64,000 nt of DNA, from positions 365,566 through 429,565 of the forward strand of contig VXAY01002248.1 in NCBI GenBank assembly GCA_013399855.1, in the 5' to 3' direction. Source of the DNA: Oxyruncus cristatus. Its lineage: Eukaryota > Chordata > Aves > Passeriformes > Cotingidae. Position numbers and translations under genes: made by a program. Under the pieces are notes generated by a model, which saw only the letters and a list, made by a program, of their open reading frames with translations, was not told the origin of the DNA and did not search any database. Within the stretch, counting starts at the first letter, position 1; the number at the start of each line of letters is the position of its first letter. This document shows, one piece after another, positions 47,091 through 60,292 of the stretch.

Positions 47091-49103
47091 CATGCTTTAT
47101 CATTCCACATCAGCTCAACTTTCTTTCTTATTCTTAATCTGAGCATATTAAAAGGAAAGACTGCATGAGTATTTAAGGAAAAAATTCTCTGTCTATCCAA
47201 GTAGTTTGGACTGATCTATTACTATTATCTTGTTTAGTTTTCTTTTTTTTTTTTTTCCCCCACTAAAATGTCTTGGGGTACTAAAACTCTTTGTGCTGAA
47301 ACACACTTCCCAGACTTGAACAACCAGATCTTTACTTTCTCAAAAGTAGCAATTATCTTTCAAGACCCACTTTGCATGAAACTACACTAATTGCTATTAG
47401 TAATATTTTTAGCCTCTAATTCTTTGTTGGTATATTCTTAGGGTATGAAGAATGGCACATTTAAGTCAGAGTTTAGCAGTGACAAGTCCTTCATAATACC
47501 CGGGTAGGTTAATGACATTGGAGAAAAAGGGGTTGAGAGTGAGGGTGGGAGAAAGTGGTAATTGTTTGCCTGGCTTGTTCTGGCTGTTAAAATCAGCTGC
47601 ATCAAATGAGAGTGGTATGAATCAGAACTTGCCTCAGATGCTACATTTCAACCTAAGATTTTTAAAGAATAAGTCGATTCACAAGGTAAAAACCTTAGAC
47701 TTAATTTCAAGCTAACATAGTCTTCATTTTTAATTAGAATCTATGTCAGACTGGTCTGCCTTTTTCTCCCCTGCAATGTCTCCTCTTAGAATTTTTGTAA
47801 TATTGGACTTGTGGGGGGAAAAAAAAAATCTTTACATATTAACAGTTAAAAAAAAAAAAGAAGAATTTTATGTTCATGACCTCATTAAACGCACAGTGAA
47901 CCAGGAGGCAATAGTGATCTGTAGTTTACTATTAGCTGTTGATTAACTGCTGATTAGAAGGGATGCCTGAGATGGAGCTGTTTAATACCCTCATGAATCC
48001 GATGGGTTCCAAACAACCTAGGACCCAAGAAAAAAAGTCAGGAGGAATTCCATATGTCTCCATATATTGAAATACCTGAAGTTCTCTGCCTTGCTGCAGA
48101 TACTCTTCACAGAGGGAAAAATTGCAGCCTGGCCACTGATATAGACCTTTCTTGGACAAAATTTTATTTTATATCAATTTGAGGTACTTGCCATCCCTCT
48201 AAACAGAGCAGAAATAAGAAATATAGTGCCTGCAACCTTCTGTTATGCAAGATACACACCTGAGAGAACAACAGGTGTGCAGGCACAGAGGAAACAGAAA
48301 TTTCACTTTCAGTTGACCACTGGTTTGGAATATGAGTAAATCACTCATTTTGTGAGAATATTAAACTTTATAGTTGAATGGTAAAGAGAAAAGAAATAAA
48401 TCAATGGCTTTGGGTTTGTACACCAGGAAGTTTCATTCAAATTGGAAAATGTTGTGTTCCATTTTCAAGTTACTTAAGACTTCCCCCCCCCCTCCTTTTC
48501 TTACCCTTTAAAAAGATCAATTTCAAAATGAAAATGACATTTTGAAATGAAACATTCCAGTTCATTCTGAAAATGTTGATATAAAGCATTCTGACATTTC
48601 CTAAAACCATTTTCTTTCATGTGTGCATGTGGATATGAAGACTACTTGAAGGATGAGACTTGACCTTATAAATTCATACTTGTTGATAAAACAATACAGG
48701 TAGAGGTGTGCATAAAAATGTACTTTTCTCTTGCTAAAAATACTTCAACCAGTTGTAAAAAGCCCAGAGAAATAGTTGCTGGATTTAACCAGTTATTGTG
48801 AACCATATGAAGCAGAACAACCCTTTACTGTAGGCCCACAGTGCAAAAATCTGAAATAGGCACAGCCCTGCCTCCTTGAAATCTGTTTTCTGTATCATCA
48901 TGCAACAGCAAATAGATAATAAGCAATAAAATTTTATTTTAGGGATCTGGTCTTTCTCCCAGAGAATTCTATTTTAAACATTATCTATACCAGTAGGCAC
49001 AATAGCCCATAAGTACGACTTGAATACAAATGACAAGAAAGAGGGGATATTCTTGGCCATTCAGATTTAACAGACCGCTTTGCCACATCTGGCCATCCCA
49101 AGT
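47091..49103. other. unique intergenic sequence
   Basis: No gene or interspersed repeat. T run at 47242-47257, A runs near 47819 and 47848, C run at 48483-48491. Confidence 0.45.
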
Positions 49104-49660
49104 TGCCCTGGTTTCAGCTGGGCTAGAGTTAGTTTCCTTCTAGTAGCTGTTATAGTGCTGTGCTCCTGATTTAGTCTCAGAATAATGTTGATAACACACT
49201 GATATTTTAATTGTTGCTCAGCAGTACTCATTCTAACTCAAGGAGTTTTTCAGCGTCCGTACTCCTAGTGAGTGGTGGCACAAGGAGAGTTGACCCAAAA
49301 CTGGCCAAAGGAATATTCCACACCACAGAATTTCGTGTCCAGTATATAAACAAGGAGGGGCTGGCCAGAGAGGGCTGATCAATACCTGGGGACAGGCTCA
49401 GCATCAGTCAGCAAATGGTGAGTGATTGTGTTGTTCATCACTTGTTTCTCTTGGGTTTTATTCCTCTCTTCCATTTTTATTACTACAATTATTATTAGTG
49501 TTATTAATACTTTATTATTTTTAATTTTTTTTTACCATTATAAGATGTTATTATCTCAATCCACAGGGTTTACCTTTTCTTTCCAATTCCCCCTCTTACC
49601 AGTAGGGAAGAGAGCGAGCAGCTGCCCAGTACTTAGTTGCCAGCTGGGATTAAACCATTA
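49104..49660 (+). mobile_element. solo LTR (family B, endogenous retrovirus)
   Basis: Begins TGCCCTGGTTTCAGCTGGGC and contains AATGTTGATAACACACTGAT, GGCCAAAGGAATATTCCACA, the TATA box, CTGGGGACAGGCTCAGCATC, an ATT-rich stretch at 49477-49512, CAGCTGGGATTAAACCATTA at the end. From memory this is a very widespread bird LTR that normally ends near TTAAACCACGACA; the end here is mutated. Length about 557. No internal viral sequence adjoins it, so it is a solo LTR. It is unrelated to family A. Retroviral class not determined. Confidence 0.85.
49342..49349 (+). promoter_or_regulatory. TATA box of the LTR
   Basis: GTATATAAAC lies about 240 bases from the LTR start, in the place expected for the U3 promoter, and has kept the consensus. 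Transcription would start near 49370-49375, about 290 bases before the LTR end. Confidence 0.6.
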
Positions 49661-51315
49661 CTCCAACACAAAAATAATAGTACAATATTATACTTGTATT
49701 TAAAAGCAAACAGACTAAACACTAACCATTTCCCCTTTTGTTCTGCAGTGTCAGCAATTTGTGTGTAACAGCAGGGCTGAGATGCTGTGAGGTGAAAGGG
49801 ACCCGATCTTTGGCCCTACTGCACATCTGGTCTGAGGACAGGGAAAGAAAACCTTGACTCCTGTTTGCACTCGGATTAAACGTCTGTGTAGATCGTTCAT
49901 TCTGGGAGAGGAGCTCTCACTTCTCTGAAAGGCTTTGCTGGCCAAAACCATGTGTGGCCAATGGGCAGTTAAGGCATGCCATACTGCTCAGGATAGCTAG
50001 TATCTCCAAATTTGCAGGCACTCAAGACTTTATTGATAGTGCTCTGTTTAATTTCTTGTGATCCCCTTGGCTGCTCTGTGGAAGTGGAGAAGAAAACGAC
50101 CCTGAACACCAGCATTTTACCTCTTAAAAGCTGTATCACTGTGAGGAGAAGGAAGGGGGTATATGCAAATCTTTCTGTATTGCTTTCTCTTTCTCGCTCA
50201 TTCTCTCTTTTTTCTCTTAATTTTAAAAACAAACAACATGTAATTAATATTAATCCTGATGAAAATTGGGAAGATTTACAAAAAGCACTGTTAAGCAAAA
50301 CTGCTTTCGGGCTATAATCTCCCTGTGCTTAAAATTTGAGGGCTTTAGTGCGGTGCAAAGTTTGAAAACTAAAACAAGACTTCTCCAAGCATTACGTGTC
50401 AGGTACATCAAGTACAGAAATCCTTCAGTGTGCTGAAGGATGTGTCACTGAGAAAAAAACCTCAAACATAAACCTCTACTTTCTTCCACTTAGGAAAGTA
50501 GAATAAGGCAAAAAACTTATTTAGAAACTTATTTCCCGGATCAGCTATTCTGATCCAATTGGTAATAAGAAATAGAGTTTTACAGATTCTAAATTCAAGA
50601 TAGAAACAGGGGAAAGCACAGTAAAAGAAGATTAAAAGGAAAATGGCTAACAAAAGTAAAAGGAAAAATATTAAAGCCACATCTAAAGGCAAAAAGAACA
50701 AAGTTAATTTTAATATGACTACAGGTAATGACTGAAAGCATCAGTTTCTGGATTATTCCTCAAAGTGGAATATCTGTATTAGATCTATACTGCTCCAGAC
50801 AACAGAAACCCATCAAGTAAATTAGAAAAAAATAATTTCTTGCCTAAAATCCACTGTAATCTGGTCTGTGATTTTTGTCCAAGGAGAAGAATATGCATAT
50901 TACAATGTCTACCACTTTGACAGCTATAAAAATCATGATATAAAATGAGATCAATACAGATGTGTATATCTCTAGAATTTGTTTCTATCTGTATGTACAT
51001 TTTAATGATATTGCTGTAGAAAAACATGCAAGAATTCAAACCAATTTTTTGATTTCAACAACAACCATAGATTAGATTTCAGTTTGCTAAATATAAGTCC
51101 CTCATGTTATTTTAGAGCCTCCAGGGTATTTACTAGTCCATGGAAATTTCTGGAAGTCAAAAATGCCTATATTGCTCAGGAAACTATATACCACTCTTTA
51201 TGTTATGGAACACATGACCACAAAGAACACGTTACAGGAAAGATGTAACAAACTCTGTTAGGGGAAACTTGCACTGTGTTTTCAATGACCATTTGTTCAT
51301 TACATCAAACAACAT
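49661..51315. other. unique intergenic sequence
   Basis: No gene or repeat recognised; the 109-codon minus frame at 49969-50298 has no recognisable domain. Confidence 0.45.
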
Positions 51316-51676
51316 ATGAATGGAGAAAAGGAGCCTGAAGGGGCACCTTATCACTCTCTGCTACCTGAAAGGAGGTTGGAGCCAGCTGGGGATCAGTCTC
51401 TTTTTCCAAGTAATGAGTGACAGGATGAGAGGAAATGGCCTCAAGTTGCACCAGGGAAGATTTAGTCTGGATATTACAAAATATTTCTTCATGTCAAACA
51501 TGGGAACAGTCTGCCCAGGGAAGTGGTAGATTCACCGTGCCTGGAGGGATCAAAAAAGCATGTAGATGTGGCACTTGGGGATATGGTTTAGTGGCAGACT
51601 TAGTAGTGTTAGGTTTACAGTTGGACTTGATAATCCTAAAGGCCTTTTCCATCCTCAATGATTCTACAATTCTATG
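51316..51676 (+). mobile_element. CR1 LINE fragment, old
   Basis: GGAGAAAAGGAGCCTGAAGG, CACCTTATCACTCTCTGCTA, GGAGGTTGGAGCCAGCTGGG, GATGAGAGGAAATGGCCTCA, GGCCTTTTCCATCCTC and the tail GATTCTACAATTCTATG give the CR1 ORF2 end and 3' UTR. Several indels break the frame; only 69 codons stay open from 51320. Confidence 0.94.
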
Positions 51677-53335
51677 AAAAAAGGGAATTGAAGGGCTCAT
51701 TTTCAGTGGATTTTATATTATCGATTAACTGATATTTAGACTCCTGAGGCATCACTTCTCGTTGTGCAAAATAAGCATAAAAACACTACAAGCAATTAAT
51801 TGCATGGGTTTTGTACTATGCTTTGAGATGGCCTATCAGCCCTTTATTAATATTAATGAGAAGAATTAGTACCAGAGATCAGGGATCCATGATAGCTGGA
51901 AGAACCTGCAAGGACCCTCCAGCTCTCATGCTTTATTATTTTTTAATCAAAGTAGCTGACTTGAAGGCACAAAATTAAAGAACGGAGTCCTTTATGATTC
52001 TGCAATGATTCAAATTAAAATGATCTATACTTGCATAATTCCAATGAGCCATTTTGTGCTAGTTAAAAACAGTTAAAAATTGCATAAATGCATGATTTAA
52101 GGGCTGCAGCTTTCTAATCTTAATGAAAGCATGTTTTTTTTGTATATTTCTCAGCCTGCACATGTGATTAGAATAAATCCACCACAGAAGAGTAAGCGAG
52201 GGAGAATATATTTGATGGTAACATTCTGCCAGTAAGTTATCTCAAAAAAAGTTGGTATTTCAGATCAGAGGCAATATTTTTTACTTGTCCAAAAAGACAA
52301 TTATCGTTTTGTAAGTGTATAAAATATCCTGTCTTGCTTTTATTTTTATTACAGAAGGGTTTAAATGTCTCATCTGACCTGTTTTTTCTGGAAGACGGTG
52401 GCCACACAGTAGTTAGTGATAAACCAAGGTGCGAAGAACTCTTCACAAATAATATAAAATTATAAAAAGACAAAACAGAAATGGAAGGGGAAACAACGAG
52501 TAGCTTGCAGTCATCCATCAGGTGAAGAGCAGAATTAGGGCTGGAACCAAAACACAGTGAGGCACTAAAAGTCAAAGGATCATGTTGTCTCTCTAAAACT
52601 TTTGTTATTGTAATTTATGTAAATTCAGACAATCAGTGAATTTCAGATAACTGTTTTATAGGGTATTACTACATTATTTACATAAAATAAAGGAGAAATC
52701 ACTAAATCCAGACTCTTTCTTTCAGATATCTTGATCTCTGACAAAAAGTACATGATCTGTTAGCACTGACATAAATGAGGCTTCAGCATCTGTCTAGCCA
52801 TTGGAGTACAGAAATCAGTATGATCTGTAAGACACTCCAAGAACCCAGAAAAATTCTTAAGCCATTGCTTTATGTTGAGATCAATTTTGAGGATATTTTG
52901 AGAATATTTGAGGTAAGTTTTGTTTGGACTACCCTTAGTGTAGTGGAATTTTAACAAATTCTAATTCTTAGGTCCTGTTTGGAGTCACATCAAAGTGTAC
53001 TGATCTTCAGTGCCTTTAACAAATCCTCAAAGAATCACACTATGGATTGTAATGCATAGTTCAAATATCTACAATCAACCCATAATCTACATATCCTTGA
53101 TACATTGTAATGGATCATTGCAATACTCTGCAACTGTGCATGCAGAGGTCCTAAATCCATGGATCATGAACATGACAGACTGTAACAGTCCCTTCAAAGA
53201 GTTTACAATCTACACTATCTGAATTTAGAAAACAGGATATTTGTACATGCGTAGCTCCTCTTCACACTAAGAAACCTGCCAGAATTTGTGGCATATAAAA
53301 AGCATGACTATTTTAATAATTATTCTTCTAGGATA
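51677..53335. other. unique intergenic sequence
   Basis: No gene or repeat recognised. The 112-codon minus frame at 52237-52575 is unassigned. Confidence 0.45.
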
Positions 53336-53353
53336 AAAAAAAAAAAAAAAAAA
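53336..53353. repeat. poly-A run
   Basis: 18 A bases; no element upstream that it could be the tail of. Confidence 0.9.
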
Positions 53354-56300
53354 GCTCTTTTCATGTATCAAATACTCACAAAATTGAAATTTTGCCCCCT
53401 TTAGCCACTTCAAGAGGTTCTGTACAGCCTTCCTGATTGTATAATTAGAACTCAAAATCTACAGAGTTGTTTTTATGTCAACATATTACATACATCTTTT
53501 GAATGAAAACAATCATATGGACCCAGTTCCCCAAATGGGAAATGTGAAAATGAGATTAGAATATTTACAAAGTTCCTGTGATGATTTGTACCAAACACTG
53601 GTCCTTAATATTTTTGTGCAAAGAAAAGAAAAATTTACACCCAATCATCAACCATTCCTACCTGTTGTTATTAATTGAAAGAGTGTATTGGTTAATTCAG
53701 TGCCTATGGAACAATCGATATGTTCTCCCAATGAATTTCTATAAGGATATCTATTTTCATCATCTCTGAGTTCAGTTTTTCATTAGAAACACTTTAACTT
53801 TCCTCACTTTCTGAAAAAGACAGAAGCATGAGTTTAAGCCTCACCCAGGCTATAGACCAGGGTAAATAACTGTAAATGTGACTATGTTGTGGGGCATCCA
53901 GGTTGGTAGCCAAAGATAGCACATTGTGTGATGCCAATCACACTGTTCCCCTGACATTGGCTACAGAGACCTTTGGTGCTTATATCAGCCTGATGAGCTG
54001 TTTTTGCTGCAGTGGATTCTTGGTTTTTCTCAGTAGTAACCTTACCTCCAACCAGGCCTAACTTTACCCATGGGAATTATTAGTAGCTGTAATAGCCACC
54101 GCATGAGGTGGGGGAGAGGGATAAGGGAGGTCAGCTGATGTAAATTATTTTTTTCAGCATACACTGAAGTAACCTCCATTCTGTTACACCACTTCATGGA
54201 TTTATGCCAAGCAAAGCTGTATAAAACACCACATCACACTTCCCAGGTAGATCACAGACACTTCCTTTCCATCTGACGGGTGTTACCGACAGTTTATTTA
54301 CATTGTGTGCATTCTTTGATGTGCGTATTTCTATCAGCAGCAGCAAATCTCTGCAATATATTAGGTGACAGAAGCACAAAAATGGTCATGAAGGACTTGT
54401 GCTAGTTGGTTTTGTTGCTCTGGGTGCTGTGTCTCCTCTGGTTCAGCTGGAACTTCTGAATAAGCTGCTATGATTTTTCTTTCTGGAATTTGCAAAAGAA
54501 ATTTGCTCTGGGACTGAGACCATGCGTGTCAGATAACAAATGTATATGGCTGGCATACAATGTACATGGCCCAGAATATAAGGCTTGATAATGGAAAACC
54601 TGACAAAATCATAAGTGGTCCTAGTGGGCAATACTACGATACAGCATTATTATGCCAGATTTCCAAAAACCTATATTACTCAAAAACTGAAATTACTGTT
54701 TGGCAGCCCAGGAGCTTGTAATGCATTGAATAAACTACAGCTTCTGACTAATATTTGCATGCCTGTCTAAGAATATGTAAATGTGACAGTTTCCCTTCCG
54801 GAAAAACTAAAATCCCTAATGAATTGAAGGGCCAAACATGCAAATAAACCTCATGATTCACACATGTGTCTCTCATTTAATTTCTCAAAATGTATTTTGC
54901 ATTTTGATTACGCTACAAAATGCAGCATGGAGGGCAGAGCGGTGAGAAAAATAGAAGTGTGTGTACAACATATTTTTCATATCAAACAATGTGATTTACT
55001 TTAATCATTTCAGGAGTAACAAATAACTGCAAGTGCATGATTTGAATGCCTTCCAGGGGTATGTAGTCAAGTTAAAAAAAAAAAAAAAAAAAGAAAGTGA
55101 TGCTGTATATACATGCACTTTATAGGCTGTAGGCCTGATTTTTCTCTCAATCACTCTGTCATTCCTCTAGTATAATACTAGTTTTGACTTTAACCAAATT
55201 GTACTTGGTTTTTACATATGTCAGAGAGAGGAGAGTCATGCCTCAGATGCCTCTGCTGTGACAGAACCGAAGCAGTTCTGGTTGGCTATGTATATATTGT
55301 CAGACAAAAAAAATCAGTATTATTTATTTAGACCCTCAGATACATTCAGCTATGCAAAAACTCTTAAAATAAGAGGAGTTTCACCCAAGAAATACCCCTC
55401 GCTGCGTCCCTGAAAGATGTACAGAACTTTGCGTTAAGCTTCCCCAAACTCTTACAGGTGTAAGCAGAAAGTATTTAACTGTCACTTGTCCTTCTCCCCA
55501 AGGTTAGTGAAGACAAAGGGCAGTGAAGGAGAATATCCTCCTTGAAAATTGTTCTAAGGGGAAAGATAGATGTCCTCTGGCAAATCTGGTTGCAGAGTTT
55601 ATAAGACATATATTTGCTCAGCCCTCTGGCTCACAGCCTCTGAGCTATTCTCCTCTGAAAACGTTACAGAAAAAAAGAAATCTAGCTGAACCTCATTACT
55701 TCAGATCACAGTTAAATCCACTCATGGAATTTAGTGCAACTGAACTTCCAGCTGACAGAGCTGAAGGGTGGGCTCTGTAGGGGTAAGTGGAGGGGGATGG
55801 CATTAGGTTGGGTTGTGGTAGTGTCATGAGAACAGGTTCACGAGGAGGTGCCTCTCAGCACCCAAACACTAGTCCTTGCCAGTCCTCACCATACCTACGA
55901 AATATCTGCGAGGCTAAAGTGCCCTATTTTTAGTCTATCAATGGTATCTTTGCCCCAGATACAGATTAGAACATTTCACAACTTAATATATGAGATGAAC
56001 TGTTGTGGTTGAGATGTAGGGTTTTCTGTTATGTACAACTGGCATCTACTTTCCTCTCTTTTTAGTGCTGCTGTTGAAAAATTAAAAGTATCATTTTTGT
56101 TTTGTTTTCATCCTTGAAGGTGTTTTTTTTTTTTCCTTCATTCAAAACATGAACACCAACACCACCAACAAAAAAAACCCTGCCTCCATTTTTTTCCTTT
56201 TCAATTTTGAAATGCTGATTTTTTTTTCAAATACTATTTTCCAGTCAGCTCTAACGTAACACAAGTAATAACCAAGTCAGACCAAAGAAGGTGATTTTTT

Positions 56301-56930
56301 TCGTGACTGTCAAATAATGACAACATGAAGCAGAGACAAATATCATCCTGAAATTAATCATAGAGAATGGATCACAGTGAACATCCCCTCTGTCTGCCCA
56401 AAAGATGCATTTCATTTTCCTATCTTTATTCACATACAGACTCAGGCAGAGAAAGCTGCCTCCAAAAGCCATTTCTTTAAGATACCACAAAATAGAAAGG
56501 TTAATAGTTAACGCTGTGAAGAGTCCCATTATTAAAACTGCTTTGCCATGCAATACCAGGACAAATGGAAAATGAAAATTAGCCTAGACATCTACAACCT
56601 CACAAAGGAGATTCAAAGTCTCTGGGGTTGTCATTCCAGCATCTTTACATGATAATCAAGCAGGTTTTGTGTACTTACTGTAGTTAATGCCACCTCTTCC
56701 CATTTTCATTTTGTTGCAAGCACAGAAAATATAACCAATAATGTGCATGTTCTTTTTTCTTTGAGGGGAGGAGAGGGGGAAAAAAAAGAATTTAATTGAC
56801 AGATAAAACGGATGTAGAAAGGGTAATTTCATTTTCCATCAGAAGAAGTAAGGTTTTATGTTGGGAATTAAATTAACAGCACATGAAATTGGCTTTTCCT
56901 AAGTTCATATTTTTTAAACTTTTTTTATAT
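53354..56930. other. unique intergenic sequence, small inverted repeat at 54898
   Basis: No gene. A-run at about 55074-55091. A perfect 9-bp inverted repeat with a 9-base loop lies at 54898-54924 (TGCATTTTG, then CAAAATGCA), inside a stretch at 54830-55000 free of low complexity. Confidence 0.45.
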
Positions 56931-56966
56931 AAGAAGAAGAAGAAGAAGGAGAAGAATAAGAAAAAG
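56931..56966. repeat. (GAA)n-type purine run
   Basis: AAG units with substitutions, all purine except one T. Confidence 0.88.
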
Positions 56967-58154
56967 ACCCCCAAACCAAGGTAGAGTTGTAAAAAGCCTG
57001 ACAACGAGCACAGATGATTTCCAAAGACGATAAAACTTTTCCAATGCAGTATGGTTGTGGGCCTGCTTGCTTTTCAATCACTCCGCATTTTCTGCTTGTG
57101 TGATACTAAAAAGTTATGCTTATAAATGTTTCCTGATTTCTTTGTGTGATGTTCCCTCCTCCGACTCCAGCTGGTTTCAAGCTGCACTCCCCACCCCACA
57201 TCTTTTCCTCTCTTTCCTCAGCTTATTGAAGTTGCCTGCGGGTTGTGATTTATCTTTGCAGTTAATACATTTGTATTCACATAATTTTTTGCTTCTGTTT
57301 GGCTAGGCAAATCTCTATTGGAATACCAATATGTACGGATTTCCATATTGTCATCACTGACAAAATAGCAACATGGGAGTGAAAAAAAAAAAAAAGTATC
57401 TAAGTGATGAGCAAGAAAAAAATATGCAGAAAAAGGGAAAAATAATTTCGAAATCACAAAATGTAGTGTCTTCCCCCTCCCTCTTTTAATGCATAAAAGT
57501 GAAGTTAATGACAAAACCCCTTGCTAATGTTGTGCTTAGTAGAAACAAAGAGGATATTTCTAAAGAGTTCCCTTGATAATTTATCAAGACAAGTGTAAAA
57601 ATCAACTATGAACCAAGCAAAGACAAAAATGCATGCACACACATGTGGTATGTGCCCAGTAAAAAACCCAAGAACACAAAAAAGAACACCCTTTCCCTCC
57701 CCAGTTATAGCAAACAATGACGAGTAGCATTGTAATCAGATAAAAGATGGATGGTTTTCACAATTTTTAGTTTATTGGTGAGTTGAAAACATGTATCCTC
57801 AGGTTTAGTCACACAGCAAAAATATTTTAATGGTTTTTATTCTTTAAAAATCTGTTACTGTATTTCACCAGCAGAACATCCTTTAATACAGAAAGGTTGA
57901 ATTTTGCAACTCATTTTCATGAAATTAAATTCTTTTGCTCAAAATCTCAAGGAAATTAGTGAGAATGGTGTAATTTTCATAAGTATCTCACAACTTCAAG
58001 TGTCCCTGAAGTGAATACCAGCTCAGAATCCTCAAGCAAGGTCATCCAAATACATAAGAGGCACTAAATACTAGAGTGCATGAAGCTGGTCACCTAATCT
58101 TAAACTGTCTGATATATTTCAGTACGTGATGGACAAACCTATGTATGTTACTGT
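56967..58154. other. unique intergenic sequence
   Basis: Nothing recognised; A run near 57381. Confidence 0.45.
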
Positions 58155-58505
58155 AGTGAGCTGACCAAACACCCAGCCAGCTACTCCCTCATTCAGTAGG
58201 GCAGGAAGGAGAAGGGACACCACTTACAAATTACCATCATGGGGGAAACAGATCACTTGGTGAAAATTAATTTAATGTGCTGCCATTTAAAGGGGACTTA
58301 AATAGTGAGAAACTAAGACCAAAAAAAAAAAAAGAAAAAAAGAAAAAAGAAAATGCTTCTCTTCCCACCACCACTTTTTCCAGGTTCAACTTTGATCCTT
58401 CACTCTGAGCCTCTTTAGTAGCCTCCTTTGAGTAGAGCAGCTGGGTGGGGATCGTCGTGGTACCTACACAACAGTTTCTCACTGCTCCTCCTGCTCCAGC
58501 TGGGA
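58155..58505 (-). mobile_element. degenerate LTR fragment, antisense
   Basis: GCTGACCAAACACCCAGCCAG starts the segment; then come CACTTACAAATTACCATCATGG, GGTGAAAATTAATTTAATG and TTCCAGGTTCAACTTTGATCC. The middle part resembles the same portion of family A (CACTCACCAATTACATCAC, then AATTATTTAATTTATT), but the first 60 bases do not, so it is a related or composite LTR. An A-rich run (58319-58351) has expanded inside it. Confidence 0.45.
58319..58351. repeat. A-rich run within the LTR fragment
   Basis: A runs separated by single G bases; makes a lysine/phenylalanine-rich spurious frame. Confidence 0.9.
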
Positions 58506-58827
58506 GTCCTCTGCAGTTCAATATAATCATATATATCAACAATACAGATAGCTTACCACGTGTAGTGGTTTTTTTTTTACACCCAGTCTAAAGTGAAATC
58601 TAGAAAGAAGCAGTTGTTTTATTCAATTCCAGATTTTTTTGAATGTTCTAGCAGAGAACATTTCTATTTTTATATTTAAAACCATGCCCTTTTTTTCACA
58701 TTCTTGTTTGTTCCTTGCTGAAGTGGTACCTGGGATTCTGTGAACCAATTTAAACATTAACTTGATAATTTCAACGGGGATGATTTAGTTGCTGGGTACT
58801 GGCTGTGAAGAAAGACATCAGGTGGGA
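58506..58827. other. unique sequence
   Basis: Nothing recognised. Confidence 0.45.
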
Positions 58828-58945
58828 TTCACAGAATCACAGAATGGTTTGGGTTGAGGGAACATTAGAGATCATATAGTTCCAACACCTTCTACTAGAC
58901 CAGGTTGCTCAGAGCCCTGTCCAACCTGGCCTTGATTCCTCTGCC
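58828..58945 (-). mobile_element. CR1 3'-end fragment, antisense
   Basis: ATTCACAGAATCACAGAATGG, TTTGGGTTGAGGGAACATTAG, CCTTCTACTAGACCAGGTTG and CCCTGTCCAACCTGGCCTTG give the order of a reversed CR1 end. The similarity fades after about 58945 but may run on to 59050. Confidence 0.92.
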
Positions 58946-60162
58946 CTGGCTTGTACATCTAACACTGAGTGTCAAAAAACACTCCTTAGAAACAACAGAC
59001 CCAAAGTGGTACCTCCAAAGAGCAATTACTCCTGCTCATGATGAATGTCTAAAACAGGCTCAAACTTCTTTTAAAAGTTGGGGTTTTTTTTCCAGTGTTT
59101 AATTATTTCTAATAGTTAGGGTTAATTTTTAGACATCAGTTAGTAGCTGAGCTAGTGTATTCTTGTTCTGAATACACAACTGTTACTTGGGCAAACTGAC
59201 CTGTCCTGGTATTCCAAACCCAGTGGAAAGAAGGAACAGGAATATTTACTGGGGATGGAGAAAATGTACACAGCTGTCCTTCTCAGCATTATGTCATGTT
59301 TGGGTAGGACTGAGCAGGTGGTTGTTCACTGTGGAACCTGTGCAAAAGGCAAAGATTCCTTTGTGAGTAATTTGAGAGAATGGAATAAACCCTGGTAGGA
59401 TTTAAGAACCTGTACAGATTTTACCATGTTTGATGCTCAGGTCAAACAAACTTATCTTTTCCCCACCATCTCAACTTGGGTGTCACGAAAATAAAAGACT
59501 ACTAAAACAAAGTAATAATCTGGGCAGGTGCAACTCTGACTGGAGAGAGGATGAGAGGAAAAAGGGCCCACACCGGGCAAATGTCAAACACGTCACTTAA
59601 TTCATTACTGCCTTAAATGTGGGAGCGTTACACAAAAAGCATCCAAAATGAGAGCTGAATTTGAGCTTCTAAGAGCTTCTTTATCTCCTTAGATCAATAG
59701 CTGTATAGAAATATATGTATGTACACAAACATACACGTATTTATGTTCATATATTTAAAACATATATACAGTTATGCAGATCCAGAGTTATATATATGTA
59801 TATTTGTTTGTATTGTGTATATGCATAAATAGATGTTTCATTTCGCAAAATCTGGTTTTGCTCCTGTTTTTCCAGTACTGTGGATAGAATATGCCAGGAG
59901 AGAGAAAACACTCAATAATAAAATTTAAGTTAAAATTATTTTATTAGGTTAAAAAAGAACATGAAGAAAAAGAGACAGGGAGAGAAAGAAAGACAGAAAT
60001 AAAAAGAGAGAAATAAGAAAGAGCAAGTGTGAGATGAAAGTATACATTTTTGGGTGACTGCATTCTCGAAGTATAAGAGCTTTATCTTGATTGCAAGCTC
60101 TCCTTCTAACAATAAGGGATAGCATCTCAGAAAATGGAACTTCTTTTTTCTTTTGCTGACCT
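58946..60162. other. unique intergenic sequence
   Basis: AT-rich with TATATG alternations at 59700-59830. The minus strand at 59949-60163 is open (KKKEVPFSEMLSLIVRRRAC and onward) after a pyrimidine tract ending TTTTTCTTAGTAG; it could follow the candidate exon at 60235-60292 across an intron of about 72 bases, but no donor or clear end was found, so it is not called separately. Confidence 0.35.
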
Positions 60163-60234
60163 ACTAAGAAAAAAATAAAACACAGTACAAAAAAAAAAAA
60201 AATCTCCATTGCTGAGATATTTCCTTTTTCTTAC

Positions 60235-60292
60235 CTTTCTGCTGATAAGAGCTCTCAGTGTTTCTGGATAAGAAGAGATACTTTATTGTCTC
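60235..60292 (-). other. candidate coding exon, minus strand
   Basis: On the minus strand CTCTTCTCTTATATCTTTGCAG precedes GAGACAATAAAG, and 58 bases later GCAGAAAG is followed by GTAAGA. Both sites are close to consensus. Only one frame is open and it starts in phase 0: ETIKYLFLSRNTESSYQQK; the other two have stops. No family recognised. It may be part of a transcript with the right-edge candidates, but a stop and a poly(A) signal lie between them at 62.4-62.5 kb, so it would need alternative 3' ends or a separate transcript. Confidence 0.28.
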
